This document shows positions 17,323 to 26,444 of a stretch of DNA of 64,000 nt, piece by piece. The notes under the pieces were generated by a model, which had not been told where the DNA came from, searched no databases, and worked only from the letters and a program-made list of their open reading frames with translations. The position numbers and the translations under genes were made by a program. The stretch comes from Zhengella mangrovi (GTDB lineage Bacteria; Pseudomonadota; Alphaproteobacteria; Rhizobiales; Rhizobiaceae). The stretch is from contig NZ_PDVP01000002.1 in the NCBI RefSeq assembly GCF_002727065.1, positions 186,001 to 250,000 of the forward strand, in the 5' to 3' direction. Numbering within the stretch: position 1 is the stretch's first letter; each line of letters begins with the position of its first letter.

Positions 17323-19146
17323 CTAGTCCTGGTGAACGTAGCTGCCGGGCGCGGCCATCAGGGGCGCCAGGCCCTTTTCCGGCGCGCCGATCCGCGGCGC
17401 CGGCGCCATGCCGCTGCTTACACCTGCAAGCCATCCCATCCATTCCGGCCACCAGGACCCCGGACGTGGCGCGTTGGCGGCCAACCAGGCATCCGGACCG
17501 GCATAGTGGCCACCGGCCGGCCGTTGCGCGATGCGGTGGTGGCCGCGCGCCTTCGCCGGTTCGTTGACGATGCCGCTGTTGTGCCCGCCGCTGGTGAGCA
17601 CGAAGGTGAGATCATTGTCGGTGAACAGTTGGACCTTGTAGACGGACTTCCACGGCGCGATGTGGTCGGACTCCGTTGCCACGACGAACATGGGCGCGGA
17701 AATGTCCTTGAGCGCGATGACCCGCCCATTGACCGCGAACCGGCCCGCCGTCAGCCGGTTCTCCAGGAACAGGCCGCGCAGGTATTGCGAATGCATCCGG
17801 GCCGGCATCCGGGTCGTGTCCTTGACCCAGACACCCATGTCGGTGGGGACATCCTCCTGGCCGAGGAAATAGCGCCGGACGGCCCGGGAATAGATCAGGT
17901 CCTCGGCACGGATGGTGGAGAAGGTGCGGGCCATCTGGGGCCGGTCGAGGTATCCCCGTTCCCACATCATGTCCTCGAGGAAGGACACCTGGCTCTCGTC
18001 GACGAACAGCAGCAGTTCGCCCGCCTCTGCGAAATCGACCTGGGCGGCCATCAGCGTGATCGACGCCAGGCGTTTGTCCTTGTCGCGGGCCATGGTCGCG
18101 GCCGCGATCGCGAGGATGGTTCCGCCCAGGCAATAGCCGACGGCGTGCACCGGCACGCCGGGAACGATCGCGTTCACGGCATCCAAGGCCGCCATCACGC
18201 CCTTCTCGCGATAGTCTTCGAGCGAGAGATCGGCCTGGTCGGCGCGCGGATTGCACCAGGAGATCATGAAAACCGTGAAGCCTTGCCCGACGAGGTGTTT
18301 CACCATCGAATTGTGGGGCGACAGATCGAGGATATAGTACTTCATGATCCAGGCCGGGACGATCAGGACGGGCTCGGCCTGCACCTGTTCCGTTTGCGGC
18401 CGGTACTGGATCAGTTCGAAAAGGTCGTTGCGAAAGACGACCTCGCCCGGCGTACAGGCCAGGTCCTCGCCAAGGCGATAGCCCTCGGGCACGGGTTCGT
18501 GAACACGGGTGAGGATGTTCATGATGTCGTGGAGGAAGTGCTCGGCGCCGGATTGCAGGTTGCGGCCGCCGGTCTTGACGGTCTCCTCGATGATCTCGGG
18601 ATTGAGCGCGGGAAAGTTCGACGGCGACAGGACATCGAGCATCTGGCGCGCCATGAAGCGGGTCCGGTCCGCGTCCTCCGGGCGCAAGCCGCGCAGGTGA
18701 TCAGTGGCAAAGTCCCACCAGTCCTCGACGGCGAGGAAACCCTGCTGCATGATATTGAATGGCGCCTTCTGCCATCCTGGATGGTGAAAGCGATGGTCAT
18801 AGGGTTTCGGCTTGAAGGCCGGAGCGCCTTCCGCCGCGGCATCCGTTGCCTGGGCGATCAGCTTGAAGAAATCCCTCTGCGCCCGCTCGGCGAGTTCCAG
18901 TTGCCGCCCCGGCGACCCACCAAGATGCAGGGTCCAGTCGTTCAGGGCTCCAAGAAAGGCATGGGGCGCGATGCCACCGGTCATGAGCGCGACGGCCGCG
19001 CGGAATGCCCGATCCAGATTCTGGTGCGGATGGTCGTCCGGCGGCGGTGTCTTACGGGCCGGCGGAACGGCGGCCGGCAAGGCCGCCGGCTTCACCGGAA
19101 CCAGCGCTCGCGTTTCGGCGGGTTTCTGCGTTCGTGTCTTCGACAT
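17323..19146 (-). CDS. phaC: class I poly(3-hydroxyalkanoate) synthase
   Basis: Polymerises (R)-3-hydroxyacyl-CoA into PHA granules. 607 residues. The N-terminal 50 residues are a disordered Pro/Ala-rich extension; the PhaC N-terminal domain and alpha/beta-hydrolase core follow. The catalytic triad is readable: Cys339 in the lipase-like box GYCLGGT, Asp494 in SDHIAPW and His522 in SGGHNSG. Start ATG MSKTRTQKP, with only a weak ribosome site. No phaA, phaB or phasin gene is adjacent. The C-terminal tail is Pro/Gly-rich. Confidence 0.95.
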   Translation of the reverse strand: MSKTRTQKPAETRALVPVKPAALPAAVPPARKTPPPDDHPHQNLDRAFRAAVALMTGGIAPHAFLGALNDWTLHLGGSPGRQLELAERAQRDFFKLIAQATDAAAEGAPAFKPKPYDHRFHHPGWQKAPFNIMQQGFLAVEDWWDFATDHLRGLRPEDADRTRFMARQMLDVLSPSNFPALNPEIIEETVKTGGRNLQSGAEHFLHDIMNILTRVHEPVPEGYRLGEDLACTPGEVVFRNDLFELIQYRPQTEQVQAEPVLIVPAWIMKYYILDLSPHNSMVKHLVGQGFTVFMISWCNPRADQADLSLEDYREKGVMAALDAVNAIVPGVPVHAVGYCLGGTILAIAAATMARDKDKRLASITLMAAQVDFAEAGELLLFVDESQVSFLEDMMWERGYLDRPQMARTFSTIRAEDLIYSRAVRRYFLGQEDVPTDMGVWVKDTTRMPARMHSQYLRGLFLENRLTAGRFAVNGRVIALKDISAPMFVVATESDHIAPWKSVYKVQLFTDNDLTFVLTSGGHNSGIVNEPAKARGHHRIAQRPAGGHYAGPDAWLAANAPRPGSWWPEWMGWLAGVSSGMAPAPRIGAPEKGLAPLMAAPGSYVHQD

Positions 19147-19458
19147 GGGTCATGTTCCCGGAAAGACTGGCCTTGGCACTTGGCTCCGGATCCGATCGCC
19201 CTGGATCCGTCGATACGCTGCGGTGCCTCGGCGGGCATTGTAGCGCGAAACGGCGGCTTTCAGTTCGGCATAATGTCGCGCGCCTGCTGGACTTCGCGAC
19301 CCGGCACCTGCGTGCTTCGGACCAACGCCAGGTCAGACGGATGCCATGGCGGGTCTCCCGGGGCGCCTGCCCTTCGCCCTGACGAGACGCCGCGAGCACC
19401 GGCCTGCCCTTCGCTGCGCCTTCCCGGCGCCGTCCGCGCGTGTCCCTTTCCGTGACGA
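19147..19458. other. intergenic region between phaC and the ABC operon
   Basis: About 310 bases between two divergent transcription units. I find no convincing ORF, RNA gene or repeat; it should hold the phaC promoter. Confidence 0.5.
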
Positions 19459-19498
19459 AAGATTGATTGTTGACAATCGACAATCTTGGCGTTCCTAA
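19459..19498 (+). promoter_or_regulatory. operator-like dyads and promoter of the amino-acid ABC operon
   Basis: Two dyads overlap: AAGATTG (19459-19465) with CAATCTT (19481-19487), and ATTGTTGACAAT (19466-19477). A -35-like TTGACA (19470-19475) sits inside them and a weak TCCTAA -10 lies 17 bases on. Position and form fit binding by the GntR/FCD regulator at the end of the same operon. Confidence 0.55.
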
Positions 19499-19547
19499 TT
19501 CGATGTCCAGCGCCATCGGCCGGTTCCAACCGTCAAAGGAGCATGAA

Positions 19548-20384
19548 ATGACCATCAACCGCAGAAGCTTTACAATGCTCGCAGGGATCACCCTGACCAG
19601 CGCCCTCGTCTCGAGCGTCATGCCGGCCCTTGCCGCCGGAACCCTGGAGGCCGTGAAGGAACGCGGCTCGCTGCGCGTCGGCGTGACCCAGGCGCCGCCG
19701 TGGTATTCGAAGGATCCGGCGACCGGCGAATGGACGTCCGGCGTCGGCGTTTCCGCCGGCAAGGCGATGGCGGAAGCCCTCGGCGTCAAGTTCGAGCCGG
19801 TCGAAGTGACCTGGGGCACGGCCGTGGCAGCGCTGCAGAGCAACAAGATCGACATCATGTTCGTGCTCGACGCGACCGAGGAGCGCAAGAAGGCCGCCGA
19901 CTTCCCGGAGTCGCCGCTGCTCTATTATTCGCTCGCCGTGCTGGCGAAGGACGACCTCAGCGTTTCCGCCTGGGAAGACCTCAACAAGCCGGAGATCAGG
20001 ATTTCGGTGCCGCAGGCCACCAGCATGGACAAGTTCCTCACGGAGAATGTCTCCAAGGCCGACATCCAGCGCTTCCCCGGCAATACCGAGGCGATCGCGG
20101 CCTTCCAGTCCGGACGGGTCGATGCGGTCTGCCTGTTCCACCCGCCGCTGATCGCCGCGCGCCAGAAGCTCGGCAGCGGCAAGATCGTCGTCCCCTCGCC
20201 CGTCAAGTCGAACCCCACCAGCGCCGCCGTCCGCAAGGGCGACGCCGAGTTCGTCGCCTTCGTCGACGGGCAGCTCAAGGACTATTACCAGTCGGGCAAG
20301 ATCCAGGCCTGGTACGAGGAATTCCTGACCGGTTTCGGCCTCGACCCCAAGGCGGCGCCGCCGATCATCAAGGAACTGCTCTGA
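19548..20384 (+). CDS. amino-acid ABC transporter substrate-binding protein
   Basis: Periplasmic family 3 solute-binding protein, 278 residues, ligand unknown. The N-terminus NRRSFTMLAGI is a plausible Tat signal followed by cleavage near PALAAG. The mature part starts in classical style (LEAVKERGSLRVGV). Start is the ATG at 19548 with AAAGGAG close upstream; an earlier in-frame ATG at 19467 is inside the operator region. First gene of a six-gene operon with two permeases, an ATPase, an aminotransferase-like protein and a GntR regulator, which points to a specific catabolised or scavenged amino compound. Confidence 0.93.
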   Translation: MTINRRSFTMLAGITLTSALVSSVMPALAAGTLEAVKERGSLRVGVTQAPPWYSKDPATGEWTSGVGVSAGKAMAEALGVKFEPVEVTWGTAVAALQSNKIDIMFVLDATEERKKAADFPESPLLYYSLAVLAKDDLSVSAWEDLNKPEIRISVPQATSMDKFLTENVSKADIQRFPGNTEAIAAFQSGRVDAVCLFHPPLIAARQKLGSGKIVVPSPVKSNPTSAAVRKGDAEFVAFVDGQLKDYYQSGKIQAWYEEFLTGFGLDPKAAPPIIKELL

Positions 20385-20399
20385 GGAGCCGGCCATCCG

Positions 20400-21074
20400 A
20401 TGTACGAGTGGGATTTCTCGCCGGTGCTGGCGCAAGGCGGCTTTCTCCTGGCCGGCTTTCGCAACACGCTGATCCTGACGGCAACGGCGCTTTCGGGCGG
20501 CCTGGTCGTCGGGCTTCTGCTGGCACTGGCGAGACTGTCCCACAGGCGCTGGCTGAGCATGCCGGCCGGCGTCGTCATCGAGGTCTTCCGGACGACACCG
20601 CCGCTCGTCCAGCTGTTCTGGTTCTATTTCGGCCTGCCCATCGTGCTGGCGGTGGAGATGACGCCTTTCCTCGCCGCCGCGCTGACCTTCACGATCCAGA
20701 GCGGCGCCTTCTTCGCCGAGATCTTCCGCGCCGGGATCGTTTCCATCGAGAAGGGCCAGTGGGAAGCGGCCAAGGCAATCGGCATGAGCCACAGCCAATG
20801 CATGCGGCGCATCGTCCTGCCGCAAGCGGTCAAGCGCATGTTCCCGTCGATGATGGAGCGCTCGATCGAACTGATGAAGACCACGACGCTGGTCGCCACG
20901 GTTTCCTACGCCGACCTGCTGTTCCAGGCCAACGAACTGGCACAGAAGACATTCCGGCCTCTGGAGGTCTTCACCGTCGTGGCCCTGATGTATTTCGTCA
21001 CGATCTCCTTCGTCAGTTTCCTCGCGGCACGCCTGGAACGGCGGTTCGCGCGGACGGGTGAGTTCACGACATGA
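20400..21074 (+). CDS. amino-acid ABC transporter permease (HisM/GlnP type), first
   Basis: 224-residue inner-membrane permease with about five transmembrane segments. The conserved EAA loop is EAAKAIGMSHSQCMRRIVLPQAV. Starts 15 bases after the binding-protein stop and overlaps the next permease by four bases (ATGA). Works as a heterodimer with it. Confidence 0.94.
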   Translation: MYEWDFSPVLAQGGFLLAGFRNTLILTATALSGGLVVGLLLALARLSHRRWLSMPAGVVIEVFRTTPPLVQLFWFYFGLPIVLAVEMTPFLAAALTFTIQSGAFFAEIFRAGIVSIEKGQWEAAKAIGMSHSQCMRRIVLPQAVKRMFPSMMERSIELMKTTTLVATVSYADLLFQANELAQKTFRPLEVFTVVALMYFVTISFVSFLAARLERRFARTGEFTT

Positions 21075-21736
21075 CCTACAACTGGAACTTCCACGACGTC
21101 TTCGTGAACTGGTGGGCGCTCGCCATCGGCGTCGCCGGCACCCTGAAGCTGTTCGTGGTCTGCCTGGTGCTGGGGATGAGCCTCGGCCTCGTCATCGCGC
21201 TCGGCCGGCGGTCGCAGAACCGGCCGGTGCGCTGGCTGTCGACGCTCTTCGTTGAGTTCTTCCGCAACACGCCGGTGCTCGTCCAGATCCTCTGGTTCTA
21301 CTACGCGCTGCCGATCCTGGCGCCGATCGAGATCAGCCCCTTCATGGCGGCCATCCTCGGCATTTCATTGAACTCCGCCGCCTACTCGGCGGAAATCTAT
21401 CGTGGCGGCATCCAGTCCATCGAACCGGGCCAGTGGGAGGCAGCCAAGGCGATCGGCATGTCCGGTCTGCAGGCGCTTCGCCGGATCATCCTGCCGCAGG
21501 CGATCCGCAGGATCATCCCGGCGCTGACCAACCGGGGCGTGGAGATCTTCAAGATGTCGACCCTGGCCTCGGTGGTCGCCTATGTCGAACTGCTGCAACA
21601 GGGCAAGCTCGTCGCCTCCCTCAATTTCAACCCGCTGGAGGTCTACACGGTGGTCGCCGCCATCTTCCTCATCATTCTCTACCCGATCGTGCGCCTGACC
21701 TACGCGGTCGAACGCCACCTTGCGCGGAGCGACTGA
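21071..21736 (+). CDS. amino-acid ABC transporter permease (HisM/GlnP type), second
   Basis: 221-residue partner permease; EAA loop EAAKAIGMSGLQALRRIILPQAI. Start overlaps the previous stop (ATGA) and its stop is one base before the ATPase start, so expression is tightly coupled. Confidence 0.94.
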   Translation: MTYNWNFHDVFVNWWALAIGVAGTLKLFVVCLVLGMSLGLVIALGRRSQNRPVRWLSTLFVEFFRNTPVLVQILWFYYALPILAPIEISPFMAAILGISLNSAAYSAEIYRGGIQSIEPGQWEAAKAIGMSGLQALRRIILPQAIRRIIPALTNRGVEIFKMSTLASVVAYVELLQQGKLVASLNFNPLEVYTVVAAIFLIILYPIVRLTYAVERHLARSD

Positions 21737-21737
21737 C

Positions 21738-22511
21738 ATGGCCGGTCCCATCCTGCGGCTCAGCGGCCTCGGCAAGTCGTTCGACGGCAACACGGTCTTC
21801 TCCGGCGTTGATCTCGACGTCTATCCCGGCGACCGGATTTCCATCCTCGGCGCCTCGGGGTCCGGCAAGAGCACGCTCCTGCGCTGCATCAACCTGCTGG
21901 AGATCCCCGACGCGGGGCAGATGGAGATCCAGGGAGCGACCGTCGGCGAGCCTTCGCGCAGCGGACGCGCGCGCTATCCCGAGCGGCAGCTTCGCGACCT
22001 GCGCCAGCGAGTCGGCATGGTCTTCCAGCACTTCAACCTGTTTCCCCACATGACGACGGCGGGCAATGTCGCCGAGGGGCTCACCACGGTGCGCGGCATG
22101 CCGGCAGGCGAAGCGCGGCAACGCGCGCTCACCGAACTCAGGCGCGTCGGGCTCGAAGACAAGGCCGACACCTATCCCTCGCGCCTCTCCGGCGGCCAGA
22201 AGCAGCGGGTGGCGATCGCCCGGGCACTGGCCATGGACCCCGACATCCTGCTGTTCGACGAGCCGACTTCGGCGCTGGACCCGGCGCTGGTGGGCGAAGT
22301 GCTGGGCGTCATCGAGCAACTGGCCAACGAAGGCCGCACCATGCTTCTCGTGACGCATGAAATCGGCTTTGCCTACCATGTCTCGACGCGTGTCGTGTTT
22401 CTCGGCGAGAACGGCATTTACGAGACGGGAACGGCCGAAGAGGTTCTCAAACACCCGAAACGACCGCTGACGCAGCAGTTTCTCGCCGAGCACAAGCGGT
22501 TTCAATTCTGA
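21738..22511 (+). CDS. amino-acid ABC transporter ATP-binding protein
   Basis: 257 residues. Walker A GASGSGKST, Q-loop in GMVFQHFNLFPHMT, signature LSGGQKQR, Walker B ILLFDEP, and switch His in TVTHEIGF-type segment (LLVTHEIGFAYH). GlnQ/HisP class. An insertion of about ten residues rich in Arg (GEPSRSGRARYPERQLRD) follows the second strand, a common variant. Start ATG MAGPILRLS one base after the permease stop. Confidence 0.95.
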   Translation: MAGPILRLSGLGKSFDGNTVFSGVDLDVYPGDRISILGASGSGKSTLLRCINLLEIPDAGQMEIQGATVGEPSRSGRARYPERQLRDLRQRVGMVFQHFNLFPHMTTAGNVAEGLTTVRGMPAGEARQRALTELRRVGLEDKADTYPSRLSGGQKQRVAIARALAMDPDILLFDEPTSALDPALVGEVLGVIEQLANEGRTMLLVTHEIGFAYHVSTRVVFLGENGIYETGTAEEVLKHPKRPLTQQFLAEHKRFQF

Positions 22512-22526
22512 CAAAGACGATACCCC

Positions 22527-23435
22527 ATGAACAATAACCAGAGCGCCCAAGGCTACGTCACCGACCCCCGCAACGAGAACGTCCTCGTCTACGTCAACGG
22601 CGACCTCGTCGCGCGCAACAAGGCGGTCGTTTCGATCTTCGACAGCGGCTTCGTCCTGGGTGACGGCGTCTGGGAAGGCCTGCGCCTGAAACAGGGCCGG
22701 CTCATCCAGCTCGAGGCCCACCTCGACCGGCTTTTCGAGGGCGCGGGATCGATCGCGCTCACCATCGGGCGCAGCCGCGACGAGATCAGGGCCGCGCTCC
22801 GGCAGACGCTGGATGCCAACGGGATGGAGGACGGCGTCCACATCCGCCTGATGGTGTCGCGCGGCATGAAAAGCACGCCCAACCAGGACCCGCGGTTCGT
22901 GATCGGCCAGGCGACGCTGGTTATCGTGGCGGAGTACAAGACGCCAAGGCCGGAATCCAAGGCGAAGGGGCTTTCCCTCTTCACCTCCACGTTCCGCACC
23001 AGCGGGCCGGACGTCTTCGATCTCCGGCTCAATTCGCACAGCCGCCTCAACCTGATCCAGGCGCTGATCCAGGCCATCAACGCGGGCGCGGACGAGGCGT
23101 TGATGCTCGATCCGCGCGGCTTCGTCGCGAGCTGCAATTCGACCAATTTCTTCATCGTGCGCGGGCGCGAACTGTGGACCTCGACCGGCAGCTATTCCTT
23201 CAAGGGCCTGACCCAGAAGGCCGTGATCGACAGCTGGCGAGCGAGCGGCGGCATCGCGCTTGAAAAGGACTTCACCCTCGCCGAGGCGTATGCGGCGGAC
23301 GAGTCCTTCGTTACCGGCACGCTTGGCGGCGCCTCGCCGGTGGTGCGGATCGACGGGCGCACCATCGGGACGGGCCAGCCAGGACCGGTGACGGCCGAGG
23401 TGAGCGAAATCTACCAGCAATGGGTCATGCGATAG
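22527..23435 (+). CDS. class IV aminotransferase-fold protein with Asn at the catalytic Lys position
   Basis: 302 residues of PLP fold type IV (branched-chain/D-amino-acid aminotransferase, ADC lyase). Family marks are the N-terminal DSGFVLGDGVWEGLRLKQGRL and the phosphate-binding region GFVASCNSTNFFIV. In D-amino-acid aminotransferase the PLP-binding Lys is followed exactly 21 residues later by the Glu of the GCYEA segment. Counting back the same distance from GADEA here gives Asn169, in RLNSHSRLN (codon AAT at 23031-23033). Without Lys no internal aldimine can form, so normal transamination is not expected. It may be a sequence error, a degenerate enzyme, or a protein with another activity. 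Fifteen bases after the ATPase gene. Confidence 0.88.
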   Translation: MNNNQSAQGYVTDPRNENVLVYVNGDLVARNKAVVSIFDSGFVLGDGVWEGLRLKQGRLIQLEAHLDRLFEGAGSIALTIGRSRDEIRAALRQTLDANGMEDGVHIRLMVSRGMKSTPNQDPRFVIGQATLVIVAEYKTPRPESKAKGLSLFTSTFRTSGPDVFDLRLNSHSRLNLIQALIQAINAGADEALMLDPRGFVASCNSTNFFIVRGRELWTSTGSYSFKGLTQKAVIDSWRASGGIALEKDFTLAEAYAADESFVTGTLGGASPVVRIDGRTIGTGQPGPVTAEVSEIYQQWVMR

Positions 23436-23462
23436 GGCCGCGACGGACGGCGACAGGAACCG

Positions 23463-24152
23463 ATGAGCAAGACCGCAGAAAGCACACGGACGCCCGACAC
23501 GCCCATCCGGCGCGAGACCTTCGGCAACCAGGTTGCCGGACGGCTGCGCCACAGCATCATCTGCGGCGATATCGAGGCCGGCAGCCAGATCACGGAAATG
23601 GACCTGGCGGCGCGGTTCGGGATCAGCCGCGGACCGCTGCGCGAAGCCATGGGGCAGCTTGCCTCGGAAGGCCTGATCGTGACCGTTCCCTACAAGGGGA
23701 GCCACGTCCTCAAGCTGACGTCCAAGGACGTCCGGGAAATCTACTCGCTGCGGACCGCGCTGGAAACGCTGGCATTCCGGGAGATCTGGGACCGGCGCGA
23801 CGAGGCCTTCTCACGTGACCTCGAGGCGCGCCACAAGCGCCTTCTCGACACGCTCGGCCTCAAGGACCATGTCGCTTCGAGCGAAGCGGAAATCCGCTTC
23901 CATTCGCTGGTCTACGAAGCGTGCGGGCATCACCTGCTGCTGGAAAGCTGGAAGCGGATCGCCGGCCGGATGCAGTTCTATCTCGCCATCCACCAGAGGG
24001 CACACGGCCGGACGGCGCCCATCCACGATGCCCATGAACGCTACCTGGCGCTGGCGCTCGGAGACAACCTCGACCGGATGCTGCAGGAAATCGACGAGCA
24101 CATGCGCCGCGGGCTGCAGCACATGGAGCGCTATCTCGGCGGGAGTACGTGA
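23463..24152 (+). CDS. GntR family (FadR/FCD) transcriptional regulator
   Basis: 229 residues. Winged helix-turn-helix at about residues 20-80 (AARFGISRGPLREAMGQLASEGLI) and an all-helical FCD ligand domain with metal-type His residues (FHSLVYEACGHH and YLA near the end HERYLALA). Last gene of the ABC operon, 27 bases after the aminotransferase-like gene. Probably an autoregulator responding to the transported compound and binding the dyads ahead of the first gene. Confidence 0.92.
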   Translation: MSKTAESTRTPDTPIRRETFGNQVAGRLRHSIICGDIEAGSQITEMDLAARFGISRGPLREAMGQLASEGLIVTVPYKGSHVLKLTSKDVREIYSLRTALETLAFREIWDRRDEAFSRDLEARHKRLLDTLGLKDHVASSEAEIRFHSLVYEACGHHLLLESWKRIAGRMQFYLAIHQRAHGRTAPIHDAHERYLALALGDNLDRMLQEIDEHMRRGLQHMERYLGGST

Positions 24153-24212
24153 GTTCCCTTTCCCGGAACGGGCGGGTAGCACCCTTGCCGCCTCTTTCAG
24201 GTGGGTGTCGCT

Positions 24213-24851
24213 TTACGCCCCTTCCGGACGCTGCACGATCATCAGCGTCTTCGGCACCCGTTGTTGCGGGTACTGGTACCCCAACACCTCGATCCAGTTG
24301 GCGCCTTTCAGGGCTCCCTCGTAGTCATCGAGCGAACGCCAACGGCAATGGGTCGCCTGCTTCGAGCCCGGCTTCGGAAAATGCTCAACCACGAAGAAAT
24401 ATCCGCCAGGCCGTGTCGCGTGATAAAGCCCGGTGACGGATGCGTGCCATTGGGCGTCGTCGACCACGTGGAAAAGTACATCGAGACATAGCACCGCGTC
24501 GAATGTTCTGTCGAAGCCGACCTTCGCGAGGCTGGAAACGTTGAATTCTCCAATGCCAAGCTCTCTTGCCGCGTCGATTGCGGTCGGCGAGATATCGCAG
24601 CCGAAAAGCTGGAATCCAATCGGGGCGAGCATTGACGTGAATGTGCCGGAACCGCATCCTGCATCCAGAACGCTTGCCCCCGCCTTCAGTCCCAGGGCGC
24701 CCAATCGATGGCAAACGAGCGCGGCCTTGGACGCGATCAGGTTCAGGTTCTGCTCCGACGTCAGTCCGCGATTGCCCACGTTGCGATGGTCGCCCTGCAA
24801 TTCGGCATGGCGCGCCTCCCAATAGTCACCTGGATTGAACGCATCAGTCAT
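24213..24851 (-). CDS. class I SAM-dependent methyltransferase, substrate unknown
   Basis: 212 residues, Methyltransf_11/25 type. Motif I VLDAGCGSGTFTSML, acidic motif post I FGCDISPTAID, and motif II FDAVLCLDVLFHV are clear. The C-terminus carries VVEHFPKPG and an ending like that of small-molecule methyltransferases. Start ATG MTDAFNPGDYW, with AGGGGA upstream. Convergent with the GntR gene and isolated, so no substrate can be inferred. Confidence 0.88.
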   Translation of the reverse strand: MTDAFNPGDYWEARHAELQGDHRNVGNRGLTSEQNLNLIASKAALVCHRLGALGLKAGASVLDAGCGSGTFTSMLAPIGFQLFGCDISPTAIDAARELGIGEFNVSSLAKVGFDRTFDAVLCLDVLFHVVDDAQWHASVTGLYHATRPGGYFFVVEHFPKPGSKQATHCRWRSLDDYEGALKGANWIEVLGYQYPQQRVPKTLMIVQRPEGA

Positions 24852-25008
24852 CGGTTGCAAATCCCCTGCACTGCCGGAAGCACGGCCCACGAACGATTGT
24901 TTCCTTATTTCCCTGCAAATCAAGACCGGATAGGCGCACGGAAAGCGCGAGGCTCGGCCTCAGGAACGACAGGAACGGGTCGACAAATCCGGTTCCGGCG
25001 AGAAACCG

Positions 25009-25659
25009 TCAAGACCGGGCCGGCGTCGCGAGGCCGACCATAGGCATGCGCGCGATATCGAAGGCCGCGTCGGTCACGTCCTGCATGGTAACCACGGCTC
25101 CGGCCCCCTCGCTACGCAGCGGTTCCATGGCGCAGCGCATGATCCGGGTTCCCTCCGGCTGTTCGAGCAGGTGAAAATACTCGCTCGACTGGCCCGAAAA
25201 GGCCCGTTCGAAGAAATGCCGGGCGCGGCCTTCGAAGCGCTGCTGGCCGATGACCTCGGCGACGTGACGGCCGATGATCCCCTCGTCGGTCACCTGGTAG
25301 AATTCCCGGTTTCCGAAAGAGGTCTTCACGTAGCGGAATTCGCTGTCGATCAGCGATACCCGCTCGCTCAACCGCTCGAGGGAGGTCGCCATCAGGCGCT
25401 CGTTGATCAGGCGCGCCGCGATGTCCAGCTCGGCTGACGGCCCCAGCAACTGCCCCGCGGTTTCCAGGAAAAATCGGATCTGGACATAGCTCTCGGCGTC
25501 ATCGGCGGGCTGCAGCGTCTCGATGCGCTCATGCGCGCTGCTGAGCTCTCGGTCGAGCGTGCGAATGACGGATTCATTCTGCTCGCCGGCAAACTCCTGC
25601 CTTAGCGCCAGACTGATCTTCTGGTAGCGCCATATGGCCTCACACATCCTGCTCGTCAT
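25009..25659 (-). CDS. PAS-domain protein paired with a LuxR-type regulator
   Basis: 216 residues, no membrane segment. The N-terminal half is helical, with a coiled-coil-like stretch. A PAS-like domain covers about residues 100-195 (VSLIDSEFRYVKTSFGNREFYQVTDEGIIGRHV, a PAS_4 pattern including the RARHFFERAF helix). There is no kinase, cyclase or HTH output. The start overlaps the stop of the LuxR gene by four bases (ATGA), so the two are made together and probably interact. Confidence 0.75.
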   Translation of the reverse strand: MTSRMCEAIWRYQKISLALRQEFAGEQNESVIRTLDRELSSAHERIETLQPADDAESYVQIRFFLETAGQLLGPSAELDIAARLINERLMATSLERLSERVSLIDSEFRYVKTSFGNREFYQVTDEGIIGRHVAEVIGQQRFEGRARHFFERAFSGQSSEYFHLLEQPEGTRIMRCAMEPLRSEGAGAVVTMQDVTDAAFDIARMPMVGLATPARS

Positions 25660-26444
25660 GATGATGCTTCGGAACCTTCGGTCTCGAACCGCTTCGCATC
25701 GAGTTCGCCGGCCAGCGTGGCCAGGCGCACCAGTTCGAAATGGTTCCTGGCACCGAGCTTGCCGCAGGCGCGCTCGATCAGCATGCCCTGGCCGAGTTCG
25801 GACAGGCCGGTCTCGTCCTTGATCGACGCGGGCGATTGACCGCGGGCACGCAGGAGGACGATGTTGGCTTCCATTTCGGTCAGGCGGCGCTCGCGGAACA
25901 GTTTGCCGACTTCGGGGAACTTCGACAGGACGGACGCGATCAGGTGGGTGAAGGCGTCGACCATCCCCTGCCCTTCGCCGGCGCTCATCCTGTTCTCCAA
26001 GCCGATGAGAACAAGTGCCATGCCGCGGCCGACGACGACCGGAATCGCGAAGATATCGGCGTAGCCCAGCTTCTCGACCTCGACGAAGAACCGGCGCTCG
26101 GTCAGCGAGGCATAATCCTTCCGCAAGATCTCGCTGAACAGGTAGGGGCGCATCCGGGCCAGCGATTCACGGTGGAAAACGCAGCCGCCAACCGTTTGCA
26201 GGAGCTGCCCCTGGACGCGCACGTCGTCGGTGAAATCGGACCACGGGCGGACGGATTTGTCGGGACGGACGAGATCGGCGATCTTGACGAGAAGAAGCTG
26301 CGCACCCGCGCTCTTCGAGAACCGGGCCAGCGCCTGGCATGCCCCGCCAAGATCTTCGGCGCCATCGATCTCCGCCAGGGCATTCCAAAGGGCCTTGCGC
26401 CGGTCCGGAGCCGAATGGGATGGGCTGTGTTCATTCTTCTGCAT
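25656..26444 (-). CDS. LuxR family transcriptional regulator (solo, divergent ligand domain)
   Basis: 262 residues. The N-terminal 170 residues resemble an autoinducer-binding/GAF-like domain, but the Trp/Tyr/Asp-Pro pattern of acyl-homoserine-lactone receptors is not obvious. The C-terminal HTH starts at about residue 195 with RLTEMEANIVLLRARGQSP and continues GLSELGQGMLIERACGKLGARN, a degenerate LuxR helix-turn-helix. No luxI gene lies nearby. Weak ribosome site before the ATG. The 176 bases upstream are AT-richer than average and probably hold its promoter. Confidence 0.83.
   Translation of the reverse strand: MQKNEHSPSHSAPDRRKALWNALAEIDGAEDLGGACQALARFSKSAGAQLLLVKIADLVRPDKSVRPWSDFTDDVRVQGQLLQTVGGCVFHRESLARMRPYLFSEILRKDYASLTERRFFVEVEKLGYADIFAIPVVVGRGMALVLIGLENRMSAGEGQGMVDAFTHLIASVLSKFPEVGKLFRERRLTEMEANIVLLRARGQSPASIKDETGLSELGQGMLIERACGKLGARNHFELVRLATLAGELDAKRFETEGSEASS

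Noticed and set aside
19533-20825. 430-codon minus-strand ORF over the ABC operon
   Set aside because: Antisense of the binding protein and first permease; no motif and no ribosome site.
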